In this document: one piece after another, positions 35,408-44,272 of the stretch
How positions within the stretch are numbered: position 1 is the first letter of the stretch
Layout: every line of letters begins with the position of its first letter
DNA from: Branchinecta lynchi
Lineage: Eukaryota > Arthropoda > Branchiopoda > Anostraca > Branchinectidae
Direction: 5' to 3'
Assembly: GCA_023053575.1 (NCBI GenBank)
Contig: JAKZAP010000009.1
Coordinates: 16,101,869 to 16,165,868 of the forward strand
Length of the DNA: 64,000 nt
Program-made: the position numbers and the translations under genes
Notes under the pieces: model-generated
Databases searched by the model: none
Seen by the model: only the letters and a program-made list of their open reading frames with translations
Told to the model about the DNA's origin: nothing

Positions 35408-36235
35408 GGATACCGTGAAAGTGATGATAGCTAATTTCACGATTATTAAAGAGTACGTGGATGTGCCTTCCCTCATCTCTTGCCTCCCACTAAAAACTCT
35501 ATAACTCTACCTTTTTCCCTGTCCCCGGATACCGTGAAAGTGATGATAGCTAATTTCACTATTATTAAAGATTTCGTGGATGTGCCTTCCCTCGTCTCTT
35601 GCCTCCCACTAAAAACTCTATTACTCTACCTTTTCCCCTACCCCGGATACCGTGAAAGTGATGATAGCTAATTTCACGATTATTAAAGAGTACGTGGATG
35701 TGCCTTCCCTCGTCTCTTGCCTCCCACTAAAAACTCTATTACTCTACCTTTTCCCCTACCCCGGATACCGTAAAAGTGATGATAGCTAATTTCACGATTA
35801 TTAAAGAGTACGTGGATGTGCCTTCCCTCATCTCTTGCTTCCCACTAAAAACTCTATTACTCTACCGTTTTCCCTACCTCGGATACCGTGAAAGTGATGA
35901 TAGCTAATTTCACGATTATTAAAGAGTACGTGGATGTGCCTTCCCTCATCTCTTGCTTCCCACTAAAAACTCTATTACTCTACCCTTTTCCCTGCCCCCG
36001 GATACCGTGAAAGTGATGATAGCTAATTTCACTATTATTAAAGATTTCGTGGATGTGCCTTCCCTCGTCTCTTGCCTCCCATTATAAACTCTATTACTCT
36101 ACCTTTTCCCCTACCCCGGATCCCGTGGAAATGATGATAGCTAATTTCACTATTATTAAAGATTTCGTGGTTGTGCCTTCCCTCATATCTTGCCTCCCAC
36201 TAAAAACTCTCTATTACTCTACCTTTCCCCTGTCC
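35408..36235 (+). repeat. 118-bp tandem array, seven units
   Basis: Unit starts at GGATACCGTGAAAGTGATGA near 35408, 35527, 35645, 35763, 35881, 36000 and 36118, a spacing of 118-119 bp. The units are highly similar and differ by occasional substitutions. There is no coding signal and no unique spacers. Confidence 0.95.
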
Positions 36236-36672
36236 CATCCAATTTGTGACCCACCAAATGCCTAGGGCGACAGTGGAGTAAATGGAAAACAGAAAAAACA
36301 ACACAAGTAAATATCAACATAATGCACAACAGCTTAGACTGAGTTACTAACTGGGCCCACAAAAATTAACGAACAAAATTATTCGGTCTTCTTATTCGGG
36401 CACCGAATCTCTATTCGGTGCCTCGAAAACACTCTCCCAGTTTCCAGATTCCAGAATCTGGGGCTATTAACGACCCAGGAATTCCAGAATTTGTTCGTCT
36501 ATTTCGTCGTCCCGACGAAAACGGCTATCTGGTATATGGGAGACAAATCTGTAAGGTGAAGCCTGGCTTTAAACAATACTGTTCCTACGTTTTCTGAGAG
36601 GGGGTGCTCACTCCCAATAGCTGTACAGTATGTCCCAGGTGTCCACGGAGGCTGTACAGTGACGCCCACCAC

Positions 36673-37018
36673 ACTGTCAGAACTTTCATAACAGATTACA
36701 CAAGGATGCGCGGGTTCAACAGACAACACTCAATCGATAACGCTTGGGATGTAATCTGTTGTAGCGACAAACGTTAGGCATGAAATGCTATGCGTAATCA
36801 GCATTGCCAGAAGAGCCGAAAAAACACCAAAAAAGTATCTGCTTACTATTTTGTTGTCGTCATGATTTCGGATTTTTTTGTTTTGTTTTTTTGGAACCTG
36901 GCAATGCTTATTATGCATAACTTTTCCTGCATGGTTTGTTGCGACTACAGATTACAACCCAGGTGTTGTATGTTGAGTGTTGTCTGTAGAAACCGCGCAT
37001 CCTTGCGTTACCTATGTT
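36673..37018. mobile_element. ACTGTCAGAACTTTC element, copy 2 (nested, right end missing)
   Basis: ATAACAGATTACACAAGGAT, GCGCGGGTT.CAACAGACAACAC at the left are mirrored by GTGTTGTCTGTAGAAACCGC and GCATCCTTGCGTTAC at the right. The last ~20 bp are replaced by the adjacent foldback. Confidence 0.75.
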
Positions 37019-37190
37019 CAAATAATGTATACAACGGATACGTCAGCTACGATGCTTCATTAGCAATATTTCGGCCCTTCTTAGATATCGCTTCTTAATA
37101 TCTCTGATTAAGCATCGCAGCTTACGTATCCGCTGTATACATTATTTGAATATATGTTTCAAAGTCAGCTTGAGCTCAAGGAATATTTTA
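37015..37190. repeat. CCTTGCCAAG-family foldback, short copy
   Basis: CAAATAATGTATACAACGG and GATACGTCAGCTACGATGC at the left are mirrored by GCATCGCAGCTTACGTATC and CGCTGTATACATTATTTG at the right, followed by GTCAGCTTGAGCTCAAGGAA. Confidence 0.8.
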
Positions 37191-37255
37191 CAGGTGAGCA
37201 CCCCCTCGGTTTTCTGGTTTTTGCATGGTGTTTAAATGCATGTTTTGGCTTTTAG

Positions 37256-37440
37256 AAAGATATCCACACCGGCCCATCTTTGAAGTCTACTCCATGCAGA
37301 ATTTGACAGTATCGGTTAACGAAAATGCATCGTTTCACTGTTCTTACATCAGTGATTTTGCGTCTGTGCACTATTTTGCAAGGGTGAATATGGAGAATGG
37401 AAGTCTTGACGATGATAGGGTTAATATCACATCTGTGCAG
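37256..37440 (+). CDS. FGFR: FGFR alternative exon Ig3a-1 (first half of Ig domain 3)
   Basis: The acceptor is GGCTTTTAG and the donor GTGCAG|GTAAGC. It spans 185 nt, entering in phase 1 and leaving in phase 0. The peptide starts ERYPHRPIFE, almost the invariant ERSPHRPILQ found at the same place in vertebrate FGFRs, just after Ig2. It continues to the Ig strand B cysteine (SFHCSY), whose partner lies in the exon at 49560. Four sequons are present (NLT, NAS, NGS, NIT). At the place where Ig domains carry a core tryptophan it reads VHYFARV, with no Trp. The exon is 36 nt longer than the alternative copy at 38499. The two cannot be used together because the phases clash, so this is one of two alternative ligand-binding half-domains. 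Confidence 0.92.
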
Positions 37441-38498
37441 GTAAGCTAATCACCGAAATCCTTGTGAATTCACTAATAATAAGCGGCAACCGGATTTGAA
37501 TAGAATCGCTAAGCGATGTGGAATTTGTAGTTGAAATGACGAACCTGGAATTCCGGCAACACCGGATTTCCCGCGCGTATCCGCGTCGTGTGGACATTTA
37601 CGCTGAAGGGACAGAGTTTTGTTCGCTTTTTATCTAAATTTGAATCCGACACAGAATCTCTTGAAAGCATGCACGGTAGGTTATAACTGACGGTACCGAG
37701 TCTAAGTGCGGTTCGCTATCAAGCTGCAAGAGTAACGCTTATGGTTGACTAGCCAGATTGGAGGCGTTACAGTGAACGGGCGGGAAGTATTCAATGGATC
37801 TGTAGTTTTAAGTTTAAGGTAAATTAAGATCAGCCCAAATCCTCTGAAAAGTTGAAATCTCCCGAATCTGGTAATATGGCGAATTCGCAGTTTGAGCAGA
37901 TCACGAGCTTTTATTCTGTCACTTAGTGAATTCACAGCGAGTTCTTGGTGTCTCTCTTTTTTTCTTAGAACGTAGTGTGCTGGGATGAAAAAGGTGGTCA
38001 ATGGCGCTTAACGGATGTCACCTTAAATTTATTCAATAAATACTTCGATCCTTCTTGCCAAGGGTCGTCGTGTAGGCTGTAGCTAGGATCCGTTCATCCC
38101 ATTCGACCATGATTTTCAGTCAGCTTGGCCCTAGGAAAAGGGTATATTTGAGCTATATGTGTTACCAAAGGATGGAGTATGCTTAAAGGACAAAAATGCC
38201 GTCAGCCGGATTTTCGCCCTTTACCTGAAAAAGGGTATATGTGAGCTACATATGTGTTACCAAAGGATGGATTATGCTTAAAGGGCAAAAATGTGGTCAG
38301 CCGGATTTTCGCCCTTTACCTGAAAAAGGTTATATGTAAGCTAGATATGTGTTATCAAAGGATGTAGTATACTCAAAGGGCAAAAATACGGTCAGCCGGA
38401 TTTTCGCCCTTTAACAGTTCTTTCCGGAAAGGTTGGGTGAACCAACTTGTCCGGTGGGAATTGCGTTAGCTGTTTACTTAACGGCCGAATTGTTTCAG
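37441..38498 (+). other. Sequence between the two alternative Ig3a exons
   Basis: About 1.06 kb. Nothing recognisable lies in the first 690 bases. A three-copy 95-bp tandem repeat at 38133-38413 ends 85 bp before the second Ig3a exon. No further Ig-like exon is visible in it. Confidence 0.8.
38133..38413 (+). repeat. 95-bp tandem repeat, three units
   Basis: GAAAAAGGGTATAT..GAGCTA to CAGCCGGATTTTCGCCCTTT occurs at 38133, 38226 and 38321. It ends 85 bp before the Ig3a-2 exon. Confidence 0.92.
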
Positions 38499-38647
38499 TG
38501 TCAAACCTTCACAAACCGGTTTTCGAGGAGAATCCGACAAACCTGACCGCTTTGGTGGGCGAAAACGCGACGTTTACGTGCCGGGTTGTGAGTGACCTTA
38601 GTTGGTACTTGACCTGGTATCGACCGAACAACTCAACCATAGAAAAG
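38499..38647 (+). CDS. FGFR: FGFR alternative exon Ig3a-2 (first half of Ig domain 3)
   Basis: The acceptor is GAATTGTTTCAG and the donor GAAAAG|GTTCGA. It spans 149 nt, phase 1 to phase 0, the same phases as the exon at 37256. The peptide reads SNLHKPVFEENPTN, then LTALVGENATFTCRV and LTWYRPNNSTIEK. It has the strand B cysteine and, unlike the first copy, the core Ig tryptophan (LTWYR). Three sequons are present (NLT, NAT, NST). The LHKPVFE opening matches PHRPIFE of the first copy, so this looks like a tandem exon duplication that has diverged widely. Read in the frame left by the first copy it meets TGA after 15 codons. The donor is weaker than its neighbours (GTTCGA), so the 3' boundary is less sure; an in-frame stop at 38678 limits any extension. 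Confidence 0.86.
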
Positions 38648-39004
38648 GTTCGATTGCATGATCGCACGAAAAATGCATGAATTTGGGATATAGAGCTGAT
38701 AGAACAACTTCTCCTGATGACAACGTTTTGTCTTTAATATTGTAAATACAGTGGAAGTATGTTACCTTTATGTAACTACTTTGACTCACTAGTATTTAGA
38801 CTAGGACTACTGCATGCTGTTTGGAAGTGCCTTTGGGTTTCTGATGTCGGACATCCTCGTAATAGATAAAATTTGGAACTAAACCAAGAGTACTGCATGT
38901 TCTTTGGGGGTGTCTTTTGGTTGTGAGAGAGAGAGAGATATCGGTATATTTCGAAACCATCATAGCATAACTGAATTCTGTCATATAAGTAACAAATAGA
39001 CGGA

Positions 39005-39595
39005 TTCCGCATGGAAAATTCGAGATAAGCTTCTTCATGATAACTAGAAAAAAAAAGTATCAGTAATGAGTAATCACTATTCATGAGACATCAGATCAAA
39101 CAGTCGTGTTGATACCTATTGGAGGTGTGTTTTCATAATGATAATTTTTTTAGAAAAATCTTCTATTTGCTCAGCTTGGTGACTCTCCATTTACAGTGGT
39201 CATTTGTGGAAACTGGTAGCATAATTTTGGGTTTGAGGGTGATACTTCTATGACGATTATACAAATAATAATATAATAATACGGATAAATAACAAACACT
39301 ATGATTCGCGTTGAACATTCGAGGGAAGGCTTCTTCGTCGTTTTGATACCAATTGGAGGCGTTTTTTCATTTAGATATTTTTGTCAATTAAATCTTCTAT
39401 TTGCTCAGCTTGCTGACTTTCTCCATTTACAGTGGTCATTTGATGATGATGATGATTTTATTAACGCACTTAAGGAGAGGAAATAGTGCAGTATAAACAA
39501 TTTTTTGTTATTTGTGGAAACTGGTAGCATAATTTTGGGTTTGAGGGTGATAACTTCTATGATGATTATACAAATAATAATATAACAATACGGAC
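39005..39595 (+). repeat. Imperfect tandem duplication of ~290 bp
   Basis: Shared pieces include GATACC.ATTGGAGG, TCTTCTATTTGCTCAGCTTG, CCATTTACAGTGGTCATTTG and CTGGTAGCATAATTTTGGGT, first at 39005-39280, then at 39302-39595. The second copy has an expanded GAT/ATG run near 39450. Confidence 0.75.
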
Positions 39596-39671
39596 GCTGA
39601 GATTAGGACGAGGGAGAAAAAGCGAAATTTGGAAAGAGATTAGAAAGTGTAGTTTGGATACGGATAGAATA

Positions 39672-39705
39672 TACCCCAGTTTGTTATGCCACCACAAACT
39701 GGGGT
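39672..39705. other. Short hairpin
   Basis: ACCCCAGTTTGT and ACAAACTGGGGT are exact mirrors separated by about ten bases. No associated gene was recognised. Confidence 0.6.
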
Positions 39706-40069
39706 CCTGCTTAGACTTGTTTGACATCGTTTGCCCTTTCTCTCACTTTCAGTCGTGTTTCCAGGAGGACGTCGCAAAAATGATAATTAATTTGAATCCC
39801 TTCTCGTATTTTTTGCTTTTCTGCGCCATCTTCTTCACTCATTTTGATCCTTCTTTTTTACTCTCACACCTGCAAGTTAGGGAGTTTTTTATAAGCCTCC
39901 AGATTCTCTAATTGGTCGACTCTTGATTTATTTTATGTTTTACGAATTTGGCAAATCGAAAAGTCAGAGATTACGTGCCTTGGCGCCAAGAGGGAGGAAA
40001 ATAGTCACTGGTTGACAACAGTGCCCAGCGGGGCTGTAGCTGGTTCAGGCTGGTTTCCTTACCCATTCC

Positions 40070-40738
40070 TTTAAAGCACAATGGACACTTCTAATGTTTT
40101 ATTTTGTATCAAATGCTTCACAAATAAACATTTCCGACTTCCTTTAGAAGACGCTACGAAAATCGGCCGTTTTCTTGTTATCCCTTGTCTTTACCTCTCT
40201 GGCATTTCGGCGATCCAAATCTTAGGAGCTGGGATATCGTGGCAGGAAATTCAAAACTCCCAGCAATGCTTGATAGAAAAGGATATATTTGAGATGTCAC
40301 CAATAAGTCAAGCCGCAGATGCAGTTTACCTGATTGTTCTAGTCTTTCATCAGAAGTTCCATGTTTTAAGTGCCTATTGAAAGTTTTTCTTTGTAGAATA
40401 GTGTTGTGAAGCTTGATTCTTGCTTTATAAAATGTACCAGAATATGCAATAAGTTTATAAGAAATAATATAGCTACAAAAATCATTAAAAAACAAATAGC
40501 CTATTCAAATCTGAATTAGACAAGCTGATTTATGCATCAAATAAAGATCTACTAAGTGTTATAAGAAACATCACTTTTATCTTTGTCCAAGCTAGTAAAT
40601 CGAGCATGTACTGGCCCAAAAAATTACGCTTTGAAATATCACAGAGATGAAACTGTCGAAAAAGCTGCTGAACTAGGGGGTAAGCATTGTTCCTAGGTTG
40701 TTACAGAGTGGGATTGGGGTAGTTTGATGTGCCCATGG
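40070..40738 (+). repeat. Dispersed repeat, copy 1
   Basis: From AAAGCACAATGGACACTT through CTACGAAAATCGGCCGTTTT and CTGGGATATCGTGGCAGGAA to GGGGGTAAGCATTGTTCCTA. A direct copy lies at 42238-42870. Confidence 0.85.
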
Positions 40739-40931
40739 AACTTTAAGTTGCCTGAGAAAATATAGGGTACTGTCTGATTTTTTTTTTATTATAAGTGATA
40801 GAATATCTGTGGTATCGTAACGTCTGACCATCTTTCTGTCCGCCCGTCTGTTAGCACGGCAACTCTCAAAGAAGCTTCGGTATTTGGTTTAAGCTTGGTG
40901 CGAATGAGAAGTTGTTAAAAATGAAGGTGAA

Positions 40932-41753
40932 CGTCAGTCTCTGTCCGTCTGTCGGTCTGTCAGTCGCTCGGTCGATCCAGGTTTGCTAGTTTGGGTACTT
41001 CCACATAAGCTAGGACGATGAATTTTGGCAGGAATATCAGGGACCCAAAAGGATTGAGTTAGAAACAGTCATTTCCCCGATCCGAGTAACGTGGGGGAGT
41101 GGAGGGAGGGGGAATCCGGAATCTTGAGGTATTTATATCTTTTGAACGGGCGATCGGATTTTAATGAAACTTGATATTTGGAAAGGCCTCGTTTCTCAGA
41201 CGACCTCCTTAAAATCCGGACCGGATCCAGTAACTTCGGGGGGGGGGGGAGCTGGAGTGGGGCCCGGAAATCTTGTCAAACGCTTATAGTAGAGGGATTG
41301 GGATAAAACTGTTTGGGAAGAGCAAGCACAGATACGCAACTGACATAACCAGGCTGGATTCGGGCACTGTGGGGGGAGTTGTGGAGGCGGCCCTGAATTT
41401 TGGTGATCGCACCAGTTCGGTACTTCATGCACTAGGACGATGAAACTCGACTGGCATGTCACGGCCTCGAACAAATGGACTTAAGAATAGTTGTTTGCAT
41501 GATCCGTTCATCGTGGGGGAGTGGAGGGATGGAGAATCCGGAAACTGGTGGCATTCGTAACTTTGAAAGCGATCGGATTTGAATGAAACTGGGCAAGTGG
41601 AAAGAGGTATCGTCTCAAATGTTCCGTATCATGTCTGGACCGGATCAGATATTTGTGGGGAGAGTGGAGGGGGGCACCGGAATTTTTGTGAAGCGCTTAC
41701 CGTCGAGATCGGGATGGAGGAACAAGTAGAAGCACGAGTTATATCGGATACTT
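40932..41753 (+). mobile_element. ATGGCACTTG element, incomplete copy
   Basis: Shares CTAGGACGATGAA.TTTGGC, GGGACC, GGAATCCGGA and GGAAGAGCAAGCA with the other copies but lacks their ATGGCACTTG ends. G-runs of about 10 bases occur inside. Confidence 0.6.
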
Positions 41754-41814
41754 TCAGGCTAGGCCGTATCCAGGGGGGGGGGGGGGCTTTTAAGTTGGGA
41801 TTTGGGGGGGGGGG

Positions 41815-42110
41815 CAGAATGAGGTGGATGGTGAGTCTGAGGGCGGACGCTCTTCCGCTGGGGATGTGGAGAAATTATATTGGTAGAGATAGAAAAGGCA
41901 CTGGTCCTTATTTTTGTCCAATGTACGGTATTAAGGAGAGGATGCGGTACATTTGATATGTTATTGTGAGGAGTTGAAAGAATTAAGAAAGGAAGTGTTT
42001 GGTCGGGAGGCTTGGGAGGAAAGGGATTTGGTTTCAAGTATGGGAAGTAAGTGTTTTGGTGAGCTCCGAAGGCTGGGTAGATTCCTGAAGCTAGCTATGA
42101 CCTACCGTGA
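41815..42110 (+). pseudogene. Frameshifted non-LTR retrotransposon C-terminus
   Basis: One frame reads LRADALPLGMWRNYIGRDRK then GTGPYFCPMYGIKE. After a frameshift near 41935 another frame continues HLICYCEELKELRKEVFGRE. Together they show the C-P-x-(C)-G...H...C motif found after the reverse transcriptase of non-LTR elements, with the second cysteine changed to tyrosine. No reverse transcriptase core is present. The element is dead. Confidence 0.7.
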
Positions 42111-42237
42111 ACTATTTTTTATAGAAGTTGATTTTTGGTTTGTTTTCGGGGTGTATGATATTTTGTTTTTTGTTAATATGTTATGTTTCCCGTCATGACC
42201 CTTGGGACTTATTGGGAATGAATTCATTCATTCATCT

Positions 42238-42870
42238 GACCTTAAAGCACAATGGACACTTTTAAGGCTTTACTTTGTATTAAATGCTTCACAAATAAAC
42301 ATTTCCGACTTCCTTTCGAAGGCGCTACGAAAATCGGCCGTTTTCTTGTTATCCCTTGTCTTTACCTCTCTAGCATTTCAGCGATCCAAGTCTTAGGAGC
42401 TGGGATATCGTGGCAGGAAATTCAAAAACTCCCAGCAATGCTTGATAGAGAAGGATATATTTGACATGTCACCAAAGTCAAGCCGCAGGTGCAGTTTACC
42501 TGATTGTTCTAGTGTTTCATGAGAAGTTCCATGGCTTAAAGTGCCTATTAAAAGTTTTTCTTTGTGGAATAGTGTTGTGAAGCTTGATTAACTTGCTTTA
42601 TAAAATGTACCAGAATATACAGTAAGCATATGAAAAATAACATAGCAACAAAAATCATTCAAAAACAAATAACCTATTCAGATCTGAATTATACAAGCTG
42701 ATTTAGGCATAAAATGAAGACCTACTAAGTATTATAAGAAATTGAGCATGTACTGGCCCAAAAATTACGCTTTGAAATATCACAGAGATGAAACTGTTAA
42801 ACAATCTGCTGATCTAGGGGGTAAGCATTGTTCCTAGGTTGTTACAGTGGTAGGTAGGGGTAGTTTGTGC
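42238..42870 (+). repeat. Dispersed repeat, copy 2
   Basis: Direct copy of 40070-40738 at a spacing of about 2.17 kb, with scattered substitutions and short deletions. Confidence 0.85.
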
Positions 42871-43307
42871 CCATTGAACTTTAAGTAAGTGACGGGAAAA
42901 TGTCACTCTTAAAACGAAATTGACTGGAAAGCCCTATTGAATCATTAGGTAAGAATCTCTTATTGTGGTTCTTGGTTTTACTCAGTTGCTTGTAGTCATA
43001 ACCCCCTCAGGTTCCGGTTGAATTTGCGTGTCTGTTTCTTCTGATTAGTTCTTGAAATGTTTGACGTAAATTAGTGTAAATGAAATTCAGTATTCAATTC
43101 ATAATATTCAGAATTGGTAGTGTGCTGGTTGTACGTGTCAAGACGCGGGGACCTGTACTTTATGATAAGCTAAATAATAGCTGGAAACATCAGTAGGTGA
43201 TGCATGCATGATGCAACTGTAAATAGCTCAGCCATTATGTTTACGCTGTCACCATAGGCCTCTGCGGATTTTTTAGATGTTTCAGGGACGTATTCTGAAA
43301 TTCTGGC

Positions 43308-43755
43308 TTAAAGGACACCTGAAAAATGAAACCATACTTGAACACACCATGGAGAATGCATTTACAGACATGGCCACGGAGAGCATTCTTGTCCTGAGCG
43401 TGACGTCTTCAAACTAGGGATGTTCGTTTCTGTAGGGTTGCACATGCAGACTCCAAGACAAAAAGCGCAATTCATTCAAATCTTGTACAGCGCTGGTTGG
43501 ATCGTATTGGAATTTCTTCTAGATATATGCTTGGGGTTAACTGGTTAAAAAATATTCCAGAACAAGGGTTGATTGGAGACATTTGTTCATTTCTGAAATT
43601 GTTCGGCACTGAAATAAGAACAGATGCAAAATGGAGCAAAAATCATAGCTTGGAAACACTATTTCGTATTTGGATTTGGTTTTCTGCAGGCAATATTAAC
43701 GGAAGTCATACAGATAGGGATGATACTTGGTACTCTTCATTCAGGTGTCCTTTAA
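43308..43755. mobile_element. TTAA-flanked inverted-repeat element, 448 bp
   Basis: TTAAAGGACACCTGAA at the left and TTCAGGTGTCCTTTAA (with one base missing) at the right, TTAA on both borders. It is the reverse-oriented twin of 20705-21151. Confidence 0.82.
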
Positions 43756-43938
43756 GTATTATCGACCGTTTTAGATTTTCTAATAGGCGTATAGCCTGCT
43801 GATGAATGTATTATTGCTGGTTTGTTAAGCCGAGTTATTAACCCACTACACCTGACAAAGACAAAAAATGCAATAGCAAAATGAAAAAAAGAAAAATAGA
43901 ATTGTCCGGAAAAGAAGACTATGAATCGTCTATTGTAA

Positions 43939-43962
43939 CCCCCCCCCCCCCCCCCCCCCCCC
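43939..43962. repeat. Run of 24 C
   Basis: The longest homopolymer G/C tract in the window. Its exact length should be treated with caution because such tracts are hard to sequence. Confidence 0.85.
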
Positions 43963-44272
43963 GGTATACGAACTATTTCACCAGCTCAGAAGTGAATCAG
44001 AAAGCTTCAATATCCGATACTCTGATCTAAAATTATGGTTTTGGTGCAAGGGCCAGGAAAGGTGTATACCGAGTGACGATGATGGGTAACCCCTTGTGCT
44101 GTAATGCGTTTGTAGATTTCTAGATGGTAGGTTGATCCTACACGCGAAATCTTTGGTTAACTTGGTTTAGTTCACAAACTTGACCCACTATCCCGCATGC
44201 AAGGTATGAATTATTTCCGTGATTTTAGGTAAACATGCCCTGCGTTAGTTAACGCAAGCTCTACGCTTTCCG

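Larger units (their letters stand above)
36597..37209. mobile_element. GAGGGGGTGCTCAC element carrying nested insertions
   Basis: GAGGGGGTGCTCAC at the left and GTGAGCACCCCCTC at the right are perfect mirrors. A 7-bp target duplication TTTTCTG lies at 36590-36596 and 37210-37216. Inside sit an ACTGTCAGAACTTTC element (36673-37018) and a CCTTGCCAAG-family foldback (37015-37190). The cluster ends 46 bp before the Ig3a-1 exon. Confidence 0.82.
31702..37255 (+). other. FGFR intron, 5.6 kb
   Basis: Phase 1 intron. It contains the GTAGTTACTACG element at 31773-32046, a TA-flanked element nested in another inverted-repeat element (32048-32440), a dispersed repeat at about 32800-33110, a 372-bp hAT-like element at 33671-34042, a TTGGGCGATA element at 34756-35207, a 118-bp tandem array at 35408-36235 and a nested cluster at 36597-37209 that ends 46 bp before the next exon. 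Confidence 0.85.

Noticed and set aside
35408..36235. CRISPR-like array
   Set aside because: Units are 118 bp, contiguous, without unique spacers, in an animal intron; it is a satellite.
40070..42870. Gene pair suggested by two similar 70-100 codon ORFs
   Set aside because: The whole ~640 bp is a noncoding direct repeat; the ORFs end at different points and carry frame-breaking differences.
43497..43802. 101-codon ORF resembling the reverse ORF at 20685-20891
   Set aside because: Both lie inside the TTAA-flanked element pair; the similarity is that of the DNA element, and no transposase motif is present.
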